Shown one piece after another: positions 1 to 9,249 of a stretch of 64,000 nucleotides of DNA. The notes beneath the pieces were generated by a model. That model saw nothing but the letters and a program-made list of their open reading frames with translations, was not told the DNA's origin and did not search any database. This DNA is from JAIPDZ01 sp034522175 (GTDB lineage Bacteria; Desulfobacterota; DSM-4660; Desulfatiglandales; Desulfatiglandaceae). How positions within the stretch are numbered: position 1 is the first letter of the stretch; the number at the start of each line of letters is the position of its first letter. The DNA lies in contig JAXHLQ010000001.1 in the NCBI GenBank assembly GCA_034522175.1, forward strand, positions 4,030,001 through 4,094,000, written 5' to 3'. The position numbers and the translations under genes were made by a program.

Positions 1-595
1 TGGCCCCCTCTCTGAGAATTTGAGGCGGGTCCACGGTAAGGTCCAGTACCGTAGAAGGGGTGTTGCCCGGCGAGGGGCCTGCATCCAGGATCAGATCGAT
101 CCCTTCATCAAAAGTGTCCACGACCTCATCGGGTGTTCGGGGGGACGGGCCGCGGGATAGGTTCGCGCTGGTGGATGTGATGGGCCTTCCCATTTCTTTT
201 GCCAGGGCCGCGGCCACAGGGTGACTGGACAGACGAATCCCGATTTTGCCTTTTCCGCCCGTAAGGAGCGGGGAGACGAGGGGAGAAGCCTTGAAAATGA
301 GCGTGAGCGCCCCGGGCCAGAATCGTTTCATTAACTGCGTTGCCACAAGAGGGATGTGATCCGTGTATTGACGGAGGTCATCTACCGATGGGATCAGCAT
401 CAGGATGGGTCTATTCGGTTTCCGCTGTTTCAACCGGAAAAGCTTCTTAATGGCCGACGAATTTGAGATGTCTGCGGCAAGGCCGTAAACCGTTTCCGTG
501 GGGTAGGCCACGATGCCACCGGTCTTGAGCACTTCTGCGGCCCTTTTGATGGGGCGCATAAGATCGATATGGGTATCGATTCTCAACCGTATCAC
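1..595 (-). CDS. tsaC: Threonylcarbamoyl-AMP synthase (YrdC/Sua5), 3' end outside window
   Basis: Makes threonylcarbamoyl-AMP from threonine, bicarbonate and ATP for the t6A37 modification of ANN-decoding tRNAs, in the cytoplasm. About 198 residues are visible. YrdC-family motifs seen are AYPTETVYGL near the N-terminus, the KQRKPNRP substrate loop, WPGALTLIF, GIRLSSHP and the STSAN motif. The GTG start at 595 overlaps the purE stop as GTGA, suggesting translational coupling; a later in-frame ATG near 557 is an alternative. The C-terminus lies left of the window, so I cannot tell whether the Sua5 C-terminal domain is present. Family assignment is firm. Confidence 0.88.
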   Translation of the reverse strand, partial: MIRLRIDTHIDLMRPIKRAAEVLKTGGIVAYPTETVYGLAADISNSSAIKKLFRLKQRKPNRPILMLIPSVDDLRQYTDHIPLVATQLMKRFWPGALTLIFKASPLVSPLLTGGKGKIGIRLSSHPVAAALAKEMGRPITSTSANLSRGPSPRTPDEVVDTFDEGIDLILDAGPSPGNTPSTVLDLTVDPPQILREGA

Positions 596-1104
596 TGATT
601 AAACCCGGGCCATGAATCGATCTTCTCTGAGGCTGCGGTGGTAAGGTCGGCCCTGTAACGACGCAGGGTGTCTGAGATGGCCGGATGTTTCAGGGCCAGA
701 ATCTCAGCGGCAAGTACCGCAGCGTTCTTTGCGCCGCCCTTGCCCACAGAGACGGTTGCCACCGGAATGCCCGGGGGCATCTGTACCGTGGAGAACAGGG
801 CGTCCATTCCGTTCAGCGGAGACGAATCGATGGGAATACCGATGACCGGCAGGGTGGTGTGGGCCGCAACGAATCCCGCGAGATGCGCCGCCCATCCCGC
901 GCCCGCAATGATGACATCAATGCCGCGGTCCATGGCCGTGCTGACATAGTCCCTCGCCTGCCCGGGGGTGCGGTGTGCGGACAAGACCTTGACTTCGTAA
1001 GGGATGTCCATGCTGTCCAATAGGTCGGTACAGCCTTTCATTACGTCGAAGTCAGAGGTACTCCCCATGAGGACGCCGATGAGCGCTTTTTTTTCAGAAA
1101 CCAT
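592..1104 (-). CDS. purE: N5-carboxyaminoimidazole ribonucleotide mutase
   Basis: Class I PurE, which converts N5-CAIR to CAIR in de novo purine synthesis. The 170-residue length is normal for the family. It has the phosphate-binding GSTSD motif near residue 14, the SAHRTP motif near residue 43 and the AGWAAHLAG segment near residue 70. It lies directly upstream of tsaC and overlaps it by four bases, so the two are probably co-transcribed. No purK is seen next to it. Confidence 0.96.
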   Translation of the reverse strand: MVSEKKALIGVLMGSTSDFDVMKGCTDLLDSMDIPYEVKVLSAHRTPGQARDYVSTAMDRGIDVIIAGAGWAAHLAGFVAAHTTLPVIGIPIDSSPLNGMDALFSTVQMPPGIPVATVSVGKGGAKNAAVLAAEILALKHPAISDTLRRYRADLTTAASEKIDSWPGFNQ

Positions 1105-1154
1105 GGCATGCTCTCCTATGGGTGAAAATAATGAATAATCTGCTCAACCCCTGC

Positions 1155-1790
1155 TTACCTCTCTGCCTTTGCCATGCCGATCAGGGGATAGATGATCATC
1201 CCCGCCAGCCAGGCCACATCTTCTGCGGAAAGGATCCGGGCGATACTTCGGTCAAAGAGAAGGGTCCCCTCCGGCGGAAATTCATCATCCCCACGCCAGA
1301 GAATGAGGGCCACGGGCACTTTGGGCAGGGCCTGAACGGTTACCGCAAAATCGCCCTGATCAAGGGATTTGGCACCGTAGGCCGTGGTTGCCAGCTGGAC
1401 CAGCAGTTCGGGGTTCTCCCCAAAGACCTGGATCATGGGGTTTTTTGCCCTTCGGAGAAAGGCGTCGAGATAAAATCTGCCGTCGGGGATTTCCTGGTAG
1501 GCCACCCACTCTCCCGTCATCGGCGTGTCTCCAGCACCGTCTAAGTAGTGGAGTATGAGGACCTGCTGCTGTAAGGAAAGCGTCTCATCCGAGCCCTGAA
1601 GTCGCATCTCGAATCCGGGCCAGTCGATCAGGACGGATTTCTCTAAAAAGCGGAGTGAGAGGCAATGTCCGCCATCCGCTGTTCGTTCAATATTTGCCCC
1701 ACTCTGATCGGCGATCCCATGAGGGTCCCTCTCCGACAGCGCCTGTCTCCCGAGTTCGACGGCCTTTTCGTAATCATCCACTCTCGCCAA
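1155..1790 (-). CDS. DUF3786 domain protein
   Basis: A 211-residue cytoplasmic protein matching the DUF3786 family known from anaerobic bacteria and of unknown function. It begins MARVDDYEKAVELGRQ and keeps the conserved centre QVLILHYLDGAG with a WVAYQEIPDGRFY segment. It then has the LPKVPVALILWRGDDEFPPE block and the LFDRS segment near the C-terminus that I associate with this family. No signal peptide or membrane segment is seen. It is encoded just upstream of purE on the same strand with a gap of about 50 bases. Function unknown. Confidence 0.75.
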   Translation of the reverse strand: MARVDDYEKAVELGRQALSERDPHGIADQSGANIERTADGGHCLSLRFLEKSVLIDWPGFEMRLQGSDETLSLQQQVLILHYLDGAGDTPMTGEWVAYQEIPDGRFYLDAFLRRAKNPMIQVFGENPELLVQLATTAYGAKSLDQGDFAVTVQALPKVPVALILWRGDDEFPPEGTLLFDRSIARILSAEDVAWLAGMIIYPLIGMAKAER

Positions 1791-1935
1791 AGGTGTTCTC
1801 CTTTTATGGAAGGTGCCGGGCTGTCCTTGGCTCCGGCCACAAAAAATGGTAAGCTATGTCTTATACGTGATCATCCATGGTAATTGCAAGCATCGACTTC
1901 GTCAAGTCATCGCCGCAGACGATACCGAGAGGAAA

Positions 1936-2661
1936 ATGCCGCGGAAAAGGAAAAAGAAACGACGCCGGGAGGGGCCGAAGACGGGTAGGGATCCCGCTTA
2001 TCCATTTAATCCGGCTTTGGATGAACCGGTCTTCATCAAACCGGAAGGTGACGTCAACACCGCAAAGGATAAAGTGCAAGCAGGGCCGACGAAGAAATGG
2101 CATCCCGCGTCAGAAGATGACTACTTCATGGAGGCCATGAGAGATGTGGCCCCGCTGTCCGAGGACCGGGGAAGGGTGACCACGAGGCCGAAGCGAGATC
2201 TGAGGCCCCCTTACCCGCCCGGGCAGGGGGATCTGGAAGTGCTCGCCCACCTCTCGGAACTCGTGAGCGGCGTGGCTGACATGGATGTCACATTCAGTGA
2301 CGAGTACATGGAAGGCGCCATACAGGGGATCGACCGGAAGCTGATGGAAAAATTGAGGAAAGGCGAATTCCCGGTTCAGGACTATGTGGACCTCCACGGA
2401 ATGACGCGGGAGGAGGCTGAATTGAGCGTCAGAAATTTTCTTATGGACAGCTATCGGCATGGATTGCGGTGTGTGCTGCTGGTTCACGGCAGGGGGCTCA
2501 ATTCGGAGGATCATATCCCCGTCCTGAAACGACGGGTCCCGGTGTGGCTCAGCCGTTCTCCCGTCAAAAAAATCATCCTGGCCTTTTCCACTGCCAGGCC
2601 GTATGATGGGGGGACCGGTGCGATTTATGTTCTTTTGAGGAAGAGTGGAAAGATGATGTAA
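1936..2661 (+). CDS. Smr domain protein (MutS2-type small nuclease domain)
   Basis: A 241-residue protein with a very basic N-terminus (MPRKRKKKRRRE), a linker and a C-terminal Smr domain at about residues 150-240. The domain shows the signature DLHGMTREEA and the HGRG loop, followed by FSTARPYDGGTGA. Smr domains are DNA or RNA nicking nucleases. I chose the ATG at 1936, which follows a GAGAGG sequence; the reading frame stays open from 1813, but that extension looks non-coding. The target nucleic acid cannot be told from sequence. Confidence 0.85.
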   Translation: MPRKRKKKRRREGPKTGRDPAYPFNPALDEPVFIKPEGDVNTAKDKVQAGPTKKWHPASEDDYFMEAMRDVAPLSEDRGRVTTRPKRDLRPPYPPGQGDLEVLAHLSELVSGVADMDVTFSDEYMEGAIQGIDRKLMEKLRKGEFPVQDYVDLHGMTREEAELSVRNFLMDSYRHGLRCVLLVHGRGLNSEDHIPVLKRRVPVWLSRSPVKKIILAFSTARPYDGGTGAIYVLLRKSGKMM

Positions 2662-2739
2662 TCTCAAGGGTCTCTTTCTGAAGCGCGCCGGTTGCCCATG
2701 TGTGTCGTAAAAACCCAATTAAGGATACCCGAATCGATT

Positions 2740-3786
2740 ATGAAATTAGGGATTATCGGCCTTCCACAGTCAGGAAAATCAACGGTCTTTGCCGCACTGA
2801 CCGGTGCCAGGGGAGAAAAGGGCGATTTCATTGGTGGCCAGAAGGAAGCGAAGCTGGCCACCGTTACGGTTTATGATGACCGGATCGATTTCTTATCTCA
2901 GATGTATGCCCCGAAAAAGACCACCTATGCCAAAGTCGAATATCTCCTCCCGTCCCATGGCACTAAGAGTCCCGGTTCGGATTGGGGGGCTGAATTCTGG
3001 AGCCAGGCCCGCACCTGTGATGCCCTGGTATCGGTGGTGAGAAATTTCGAGGGCACTGTGGGAACGCCCCCCACGCCCGAAGCGGATGCCGCGAAGCTCG
3101 AAGAGGAGATGATCGTAAACGATCTTTTGGTGGTGGAGAAAAGGCTTGAGCGGATTGAACTGGACAGCAAACGGGGGAAAAAGCCGGAGACCGGAGAACC
3201 GGAGTTACTCCAGTCATGCCGGGACATGCTCGAGCAGGGACAGCCCTTGCGACAGTCGCCGGAACTGGCATCCCATCCGCTTCTTCGTGGATTCACGTTT
3301 CTTTCCGCAAAGCCTGCGTTGATCGTCATCAATAACCCGGATGAAGACGAAGCGGCGCCGCCATGGAACCATCGGCCGGAAGGGATCGATCTCATCGTCG
3401 TGCGTGCAAAACTCGAGCAGGATATTGCCGAAATGGATGCGGAAGAGGCCGAAGAATTTCTTGAGGCCTATCATATCCGGGAATCGGCGCTGGACAGGGT
3501 GATCGCGGCTTCCTTTAAAATCCTCAATCGAATATCGTTCTTTACCGTGGGTTCGGACGAGGTGAAGGCATGGTCCATTCGGGCCGGGACGCCGGCGCTG
3601 GAAGCGGCCGGGGCCGTCCATTCCGACATCCAGCAGGGCTTTATACGCGCTGAAGTGCTTGCTTATGAGGATCTCAAGGCGCAGGGGAGTTTCAAGGCGG
3701 CCAAGAGCGCGGGTCTGGTGCGCCTTGAAGGGAAAACTTACGAAGTTCAGGACGGTGATATTATCAATTTTCGTTTCAACATATGA
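2740..3786 (+). CDS. YchF/OLA1-type P-loop ATPase/GTPase with C-terminal TGS-like domain
   Basis: A 348-residue Obg-superfamily P-loop NTPase with G1 motif GLPQSGKST at residues 6-14. In place of the GTP-specific NKxD motif it has NNPDE, consistent with the relaxed or ATP specificity of YchF. The C-terminus (about 265-348) resembles the DUF933/TGS region, with SFFTVGSDEVKAW, AGAVHSDIQQGFIRAE and VQDGDIINFRF. The start is the ATG at 2740, immediately before MKLGIIGLPQSG. It is more divergent than canonical YchF and may be a paralogue. The role is probably ribosome- or stress-associated, as known for the family. Confidence 0.85.
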   Translation: MKLGIIGLPQSGKSTVFAALTGARGEKGDFIGGQKEAKLATVTVYDDRIDFLSQMYAPKKTTYAKVEYLLPSHGTKSPGSDWGAEFWSQARTCDALVSVVRNFEGTVGTPPTPEADAAKLEEEMIVNDLLVVEKRLERIELDSKRGKKPETGEPELLQSCRDMLEQGQPLRQSPELASHPLLRGFTFLSAKPALIVINNPDEDEAAPPWNHRPEGIDLIVVRAKLEQDIAEMDAEEAEEFLEAYHIRESALDRVIAASFKILNRISFFTVGSDEVKAWSIRAGTPALEAAGAVHSDIQQGFIRAEVLAYEDLKAQGSFKAAKSAGLVRLEGKTYEVQDGDIINFRFNI

Positions 3787-3925
3787 GTCGTAAGAAACCA
3801 ATCCCGCCCTGCGGGACTCACGCAAAGTCGCAAAGACCGCAAAGGTAAGTCTTTAAAATCAATATAGTTTTTTCTCTGCGTCCCTGCGTCTCTGCGCGAA
3901 AACAAACTATTTACGAGACCATCAA
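3785..3925 (+). repeat. Dispersed imperfect inverted repeat (copy A)
   Basis: A REP/MITE-like hairpin between the YchF-like gene and argC. The left arm at 3818-3844 is built from repeats of GCAAAG. The right arm at 3874-3900 is built from CTGCGT repeats and is its imperfect reverse complement, with an A/T-rich spacer of about 29 bases. Outer bases near 3786 (GTCGTAA) and 3911 (TTACGAGAC) also pair. Related copies lie near 10617, 47226, 51195 and 52547. A small extra hairpin (TCCCGC/GCGGGA) sits at 3802-3816. Confidence 0.8.
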
Positions 3926-3964
3926 TCACAAATCGAGAATCGAAAATACTACATGAGGTCTGGT

Positions 3965-5026
3965 ATGAACAACATAAAGGTGGTTATCGTAGGGGCGGGC
4001 GGCTATGGCGGATGCGGTGCCATTGAACTGCTGCTGAACCATCCCCGGGCGGAGGTGGTGGCCCTCATTGACAAGGCGGAAGTGGGAAAGCCCATCAGTT
4101 CACTCTACCCTCATTTAAAGGGATTCTGTGATCTGCCCGTTCTGGATCCGGAAGATGGCGATCTTCCGAAAGACGCGGATGTGGTCTATTTCTCGACCCC
4201 GGATGGGGTAGGTCAGAAGGCGGCGGCCCATTGGCTGGAAAAAGGGATGAAAGTCATCGACTACAGCGGTGATTTTCGTTTCAACGATGCAAAAACCTAT
4301 GAGGGATACGCCTCGAGAATCGGCCGGAAGAAGGCGCACGCGGCACCCGAACTCCTCCCGCAGTCGGTATATGGTCTCGCGGAGCTCCACCGGGAGGACA
4401 TTCAATCGTCCAGCCTGGTGGGAAATCCCGGGTGTTTCGCGGTGAGCTGTACACTCGGGCTCGCGCCTGCGGTGGAGGCGGGATTGATCGATACGGAGAC
4501 CATCATTTGTGACGCCAAGACCGGGGTCTCAGGGGCGGGTAAAAACCCGAATCCCGCCTTTCATTACCCGGCGCGCTACGATGCCATAAATGCCTACAAA
4601 ATTTCGGGGCACCAGCATGTCTACGAGATCGAAAGGGAATTGGGCATCATCGCGGGCCGGTCCGTACGAATCACCTTTACGCCTCATGTGGTGCCCATGA
4701 GCCGGGGCATCCTGTCGACCCTGTATGGCAAAATGACACGAGGCAAGGGCCTGAATGAGGCCCTCAATGCCTATGAGATGTTTTACCATGAGGATCCCTT
4801 TGTGCGGGTTTTCGGGCCTGAGGCCCCTCAGATCAGTACCCATGTGCGGGGGAGCAACTTCTGCAACATCTCGGTGAACCTGGATGAGCGCACCGGCAAT
4901 CTGATTATTGTCAGCCTGATCGATAATCTGGTAAAGGGCCAGGCAGGGAGCGCCGTCCAGAACATGAACATCATGTTTGGACTCGAAGAAACCGAAGGAT
5001 TGCTGCGTCCCGGGATGTATCCGTGA
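3965..5026 (+). CDS. argC: N-acetyl-gamma-glutamyl-phosphate reductase
   Basis: Third step of arginine biosynthesis: NADPH-dependent reduction of N-acetylglutamyl phosphate to the semialdehyde. The 353-residue protein has the N-terminal Rossmann motif GAGGYGG, the catalytic cysteine in GNPGCFA near residue 157, and TFTPHVVPMSRG in the C-terminal half. I chose the ATG at 3965, which has a GAGG Shine-Dalgarno six bases upstream; an in-frame ATG at 3953 would overlap that site. No other arg gene is adjacent. Confidence 0.95.
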   Translation: MNNIKVVIVGAGGYGGCGAIELLLNHPRAEVVALIDKAEVGKPISSLYPHLKGFCDLPVLDPEDGDLPKDADVVYFSTPDGVGQKAAAHWLEKGMKVIDYSGDFRFNDAKTYEGYASRIGRKKAHAAPELLPQSVYGLAELHREDIQSSSLVGNPGCFAVSCTLGLAPAVEAGLIDTETIICDAKTGVSGAGKNPNPAFHYPARYDAINAYKISGHQHVYEIERELGIIAGRSVRITFTPHVVPMSRGILSTLYGKMTRGKGLNEALNAYEMFYHEDPFVRVFGPEAPQISTHVRGSNFCNISVNLDERTGNLIIVSLIDNLVKGQAGSAVQNMNIMFGLEETEGLLRPGMYP

Positions 5027-5102
5027 TGGAAAAAATGACTGGCAGGGCTGAAATGGATCCGCTGTTAACGCGGAAACGAATCGTGAAATGTGGCTTCCTC
5101 AC

Positions 5103-7390
5103 CTACTTGATACACACCCCCCTCACGTGAGATAAGTCCGTAAGGCCCATAAATATCTTTCGGATCCCGTCCTGCATGAGTGTGGTCATGCCGTCCTTGA
5201 TGGCCTGATCGAGAATGTCCTTAATTCGGCCCCGGTTCTGTATCAGGAGCTTGATCTCATCGGTTCCCACGAGGAGTTCGTGGAGAGCGGTTCGACCGGC
5301 AAAGCCGGTCTTGCTGCATTTGGGGCAGCCTTTGGGACGGGAAAGATAGAGGTCGTCATGGTATTCGATGCCGAGGGTTTCGAATCCCTCCCCATAGGAC
5401 CGGGCCAGCGTGTCGTATTGCTCCCTCGAAAGGTGATATTTTTCCTTGCAGTGCCTGCAGAGGGTCCTCACCAGCCGCTGGGCCAGCACTCCCAAAAGGG
5501 CATCGGCAAAATTGAAGGGGTCCATGCCCATGTCGAGAAGCCGGGTAATGGTTTCAGGTGCGCTGTTGGTATGAAGGGTGCTGAAGACCAGATGTCCGGT
5601 CAGGGAAGCCTCGATGCCGGTGGCCATGGTCTCCTTATCCCGCATTTCACCCACCATAATCACATCCGGATCCGCCCGCAGGAAGGCCCGCATGGCCCTG
5701 GCAAAGTCAAAGCCGATCTTGGGAGTTACCTGCACCTGTCGAAGGCCCTCCTGGGTGATTTCAATCGGGTCTTCGGCCGTCCATATCTTTTTTTCAGGCG
5801 TATTGATATGATGGAGTGCCGCATGAAGGGTGGTGGTTTTACCACTTCCGGTGGGACCCACCACCAGTACAATGCCATAGGGCATGGTGATCATGTCGAT
5901 GAGCGCCTGATAGTTCCGATCGCTCATCTCCATGGCGGTGAGGGGCATGGGTTTGCCGGCTGCGAGGAGGCGGAGGACCACGTCCTCATTTTGCCCTGCA
6001 GTGGGGATGGTCGCCACCCGGAGTTCAATGTCCGACGGTCCGAATTTTCTGAATTTAATCTTTCCATCCTGGGGGAGTCGTCGTTCCGATATATCCAGTT
6101 CAGACATAATTTTAAGCCGGGAAACGATGGCCCGCTTATAGGTGTGGGGGATGGTCTGATAGACCTGGCAAGCGCCGTCTATGCGGAATCTCACAACGGC
6201 ATTGGCCTTTCCCTGGCGTGGTTCCACGTGGATATCGGAGGCATTGCGGGAATAGGCATCGATGATCATCTTATTGATAAGCTGAACAATGGCGCTGTCG
6301 TTTTCAGTGAGGCCGTCTGATTGCTCTTCCTCTTCCTCCTCGCTGACGTCGAGCTGTCCCAGGATATCCTCGATACTCCCTGAACGGGTGAGCATCTCCG
6401 TCTTATTCAGGTCAAAGAAAAGGGAGATCATCTGGTGGATATCTTCTCTGAGCGATACACAATACTCAAACTCGCGTCCGGGAGAAACCGTTTGATGGCA
6501 TCTTTGGCAGGCAGATAGTCGGGGTCTTCCATGACCACAACGACCTTCCCATCTGTCTCTCCTAATGGCACAAAGCCGTTGTTTCGTAAAAAGCCCGCCT
6601 TGAGCCCCTTGAGGAGATCCCCGGGAATGACCATCTTGTCATCGTAGGGGACAAACCGGGTTTGATAGTGCTGTACCAGAGATTTCCCGATCTCTTCTTT
6701 GGCGATATTGAACTCAGACATAAGAACAGACTCGACACTTTTTTTTCCGGCTCTGGCCCGGGATGCGGCCTGGTTCAGCTCTCTGACGCTGAGGATGTTG
6801 TTTGCCAGTAAGCGGTCGAATCGGGTCGGTTTGGTCTGCCGGGCGATTCGTTGATTCTTGTGGAAGGCCAGGGCAAGGACTTTCGTGATATCGAGCAGGG
6901 ACGCCTGATCTTCTCTGGTAAACCGGCCCCCTCCTTTCTTGTTCAACAGCTGAACCACCCCGAGAAGCTGCCTGCCATAAACGATGGGGGAGACAAGGAC
7001 CTGGCAGGTGCGGTATCCCGTCTTTTCATCCCAACTGCAGTCAAACGTCAACTCCGGGCTGATTTGTTTCAGTTCCTTTTCATCGTATACGTCGGTAATA
7101 TTGACCATTTTGCCATGGGTTGCTGAAAACCCGGCGATGCTTTTTTTGGTGAGTCCGACGCGGATTTCCTTGATTTCATCTCCGGTTTTGACCATGGAAA
7201 CCAGTTGCCGTCTTTCCCGGTCCACCACGAATATGGTGATGCGGTCCGCATCGAACAGGCTCAAGATCTCATCCTGTAGGTTCGTCAGAATCTCATCGGT
7301 ATCTTTCGCCGCGTGGATTTCATTGGTGATGGCGTTGAGCCGCTTCTGATATTGGAGTCGCTCTTCGAGTGATTTTTTGGTGGGATCCAT
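5103..7390 (-). CDS. GAF-MshEN-PilB/GspE-type secretion ATPase (frameshifted)
   Basis: Hexameric ATPase of the type II secretion/type IV pilus class with an extra N-terminal GAF domain. Order: GAF at about residues 1-180, MshEN (GspE N-terminal) domain at about 190-315, then the T2SSE ATPase with Walker A GPTGSGKTT, the Walker-B-type DPDVIMVGEMRD, and a zinc tetracysteine (CRHCKEKY through CPKCSKTG). As read, it is split into 320- and 442-residue frames overlapping by ATGA. The 442-residue frame, read upstream of its ATG, encodes EYCVSLREDI, the usual linker, so one G is missing at about 6478. With that base the protein is 762 residues. No other pilus or T2SS gene is nearby. Confidence 0.88.
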
Positions 7391-7529
7391 GAGGCACCAC
7401 TCCTTGGAAGGCCGTTTCCGGGAGCCGTTTTACCCGTTCATTAGTGAAATGAGGGGGCTCTCGTCTCCACTCGAATAAAACCACCATACAAAATCTTACT
7501 ACGGGGGCGCAATTGAAAATTGACGATAC

Positions 7530-7643
7530 AAGGAAGGCCCTGGAAGTCTCGGCCAAAACAGATCCTTCCTGGATTTTGGGTGCCGATACCTTTGTGGTGG
7601 TGGATCGGGTACTGGGCAAGCTCCGAGATGAGGCGGATGCAAG
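7530..7643 (+). pseudogene. maf gene fragment
   Basis: About 114 bases match the middle of the intact maf at roughly 9425-9541. Both encode EVSAKTDPSWILGAD, and the fragment differs by scattered substitutions and a 3-base gap in the VVV(E)DR segment. There is no Maf N-terminus or C-terminus on either side, so it cannot make an active enzyme. It sits in the otherwise empty 255-base gap between the ATPase gene and brnA. Most likely a remnant of a duplicated maf copy. Confidence 0.8.
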
Positions 7644-7645
7644 GA

Positions 7646-7933
7646 CTACTCAAAAAGATTCAGCCGTTTTTTTTCCTCATAGATCTTTTCTGATAACAGC
7701 TCTCTGAGGAGCGCCTGATAGGAAGTCATCCCCCTGATGCGTGCCAGTCTACGCAGATCATCAATGATGAACCCGGGCAGAGAAACCGAAGTCTTAAACA
7801 TCTTCAGTTTCCCTGCGTATCTGGGAACCACGTTCATGGGTTCTCTTATGACTTCAGGCCTATCAAGGTCAAAATCGCTGAGCTCGTAACGCTCTGTATC
7901 TTTCGGTGTCTTGCTATTTTGCGTATTTCTCAT
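7646..7933 (-). CDS. brnA: BrnA-type antitoxin (CopG-like ribbon-helix-helix)
   Basis: A 95-residue protein. A charged N-terminus is followed by a segment with KTSVSLPGFIIDDLRRLAR and MTSYQALLRELLSEKI, typical of the ribbon-helix-helix DNA-binding domain of BrnA antitoxins, which neutralise BrnT and autorepress the operon. It overlaps the end of the upstream brnT by 20 bases, the usual toxin-first order. An in-frame ATG at 7948 is an alternative start. Confidence 0.75.
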   Translation of the reverse strand: MRNTQNSKTPKDTERYELSDFDLDRPEVIREPMNVVPRYAGKLKMFKTSVSLPGFIIDDLRRLARIRGMTSYQALLRELLSEKIYEEKKRLNLFE

Positions 7934-8201
7934 AGAGATGCCTTTCATTTTTCTTCATATCTCTCGCATGTATGGGTCTGGCAACTTCACCTGATATATG
8001 CTGAAATACCACGAAAAGGCGGCGCCCGCCAAAAGTCCGGCCCAATAACACACGACGATCAGAGATTTTTTTGTGAGGGAAAATGACAAAAGGGGGATTG
8101 TTGAAACACTGTTCGATCTCTTCCGCTGTTACGCCGTGCTTTATTTCGTTTTTCCAGAGATTTCCTTCGTCCCACTCTATATAGAGATAGAGCCTGCTCA
8201 T
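7914..8201 (-). CDS. brnT: BrnT-type ribonuclease toxin
   Basis: A 95-residue protein with the BrnT/DUF4258-like layout: an N-terminal YIEWDEGNLWKNEIKHGVT, a central FGGRRLFVVFQH strand, and the C-terminal HARDMKKNERHLYEKY that matches the ISAR..ER..Y consensus of the RelE-fold BrnT toxins. These cleave RNA under stress. The antitoxin gene follows and overlaps. The unusual GEVARPIHARDM reads like a variant of the family VRIISAR strand. Assignment rests on motif and neighbour. Confidence 0.78.
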   Translation of the reverse strand: MSRLYLYIEWDEGNLWKNEIKHGVTAEEIEQCFNNPPFVIFPHKKISDRRVLLGRTFGGRRLFVVFQHISGEVARPIHARDMKKNERHLYEKYAK

Positions 8202-8454
8202 AAAAGAAATTATACCCTCGATGCGGTATTTCAGTCAAGGTCAATTCAAAGAATTGGCTCGATGAGAAGTTCACTTTAGATCATGCGAGGAGATTCCTCT
8301 AACGTGATGCAGCTACAGCTGTTCCTCTTCCTTCAGTTTGGAGAAATCCTCACGGCTTGCTTTGGAGATTCCTGAATGATTTGCGAAATGAGCAGGGATG
8401 ATTTATAAGGCGGCTATTCCAAGAGGTCTTGGTGAGACAAAGGGGACGGATAAG
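8202..8454. other. Intergenic, divergent promoters expected
   Basis: A 253-base space between brnT (minus) and tatD (plus), so both promoters should lie here. I see no clear operator palindrome or terminator, and short open frames in it look non-coding. Confidence 0.5.
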
Positions 8455-9249
8455 ATGCTGTGTGACACCCATGCCCATCTCAACATGATGGGCGATGAAA
8501 AGGAGATTGAGGCCGTCATCCATCGGGCGGTGAACGGGAGTGTTTCCCGGATGATTAGCGTGGGCATCGATGGAGACAGCTCAAAGGCTGCTGTCAGGCT
8601 GGCCCGGGAATATGCCTGTGTGTATGCTGCCGTCGGGTGTCACCCGCACCATGCCGATGTGTGTTCCCGATCAGAGCTGGAGGAAGTGGCAGGAATGGCC
8701 TCTCAAAGGGAAGTGGTGGCCTGGGGGGAGATCGGGCTCGATTTTTATCGGGATTATGCGTCCCGCGAGGCTCAACAGCGCATCTTTGAGGATCAGTTGG
8801 CGATGGCAGATGAATTGCATCTCCCTGTGATCATCCATGACCGGGAGGCCCATGACGCCGTCTATGCGACCCTGATGAAGTTTGGGAAGGGGAAGAATCG
8901 AGGGGTGATCCACTGTTTTTCAGGCGATCTGTCACTGGCAGAGGCGTTGATGGATCTGGGCTATTTTATCTCTATTCCGGGCACCGTCACCTACAAGAAT
9001 GCATCAATGGTGAAGCAGGTGGCCTCGACCATCCCCATGGACCGATTGCTGATGGAGACCGATGCCCCCTTCCTCGCACCGGTTCCCAAACGGGGAAAAC
9101 GAAATGAGCCCCTGTATGTGACCTACACGGCCCAGGAAATTGCCGGGTTGAGGGGTATTTCAATTGACGAATTGGCGGATCGCACATCCAGGAACGCCGA
9201 GCGCTTATTCGGTCTGGCCCCGGACCCTGCCCGGGGAGACCGGTCATGA
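8455..9249 (+). CDS. tatD: TatD family metal-dependent DNase
   Basis: A 264-residue TIM-barrel amidohydrolase-type hydrolase. Metal-ligand motifs are DTHAHL at residues 3-8, EIGLDFYRD near 91, IIHDREAHD near 125, IHCFSG near 150 and METDAPFLAP near 199. Family members are 3'-5' exonucleases or D-aminoacyl-tRNA deacylase-like enzymes. I start at the ATG at 8455, just before the first motif, rather than 57 bases upstream. Its stop overlaps the maf start (ATGA), so the two form an operon. Confidence 0.93.
   Translation: MLCDTHAHLNMMGDEKEIEAVIHRAVNGSVSRMISVGIDGDSSKAAVRLAREYACVYAAVGCHPHHADVCSRSELEEVAGMASQREVVAWGEIGLDFYRDYASREAQQRIFEDQLAMADELHLPVIIHDREAHDAVYATLMKFGKGKNRGVIHCFSGDLSLAEALMDLGYFISIPGTVTYKNASMVKQVASTIPMDRLLMETDAPFLAPVPKRGKRNEPLYVTYTAQEIAGLRGISIDELADRTSRNAERLFGLAPDPARGDRS

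Noticed and set aside
1813..1935. N-terminal extension of the Smr protein
   Set aside because: The frame stays open but its residues look non-coding and the ATG at 1936 has a ribosome site.
5280..6320. Plus-strand 346-residue frame
   Set aside because: It is antisense to the well-supported ATPase and resembles no protein.
6428..7390. Two-gene operon of a GAF-MshEN protein plus a separate ATPase
   Set aside because: Reading the ATPase frame upstream of its ATG gives the usual VSLREDI linker, so it is one frameshifted gene rather than an ATGA-coupled pair.
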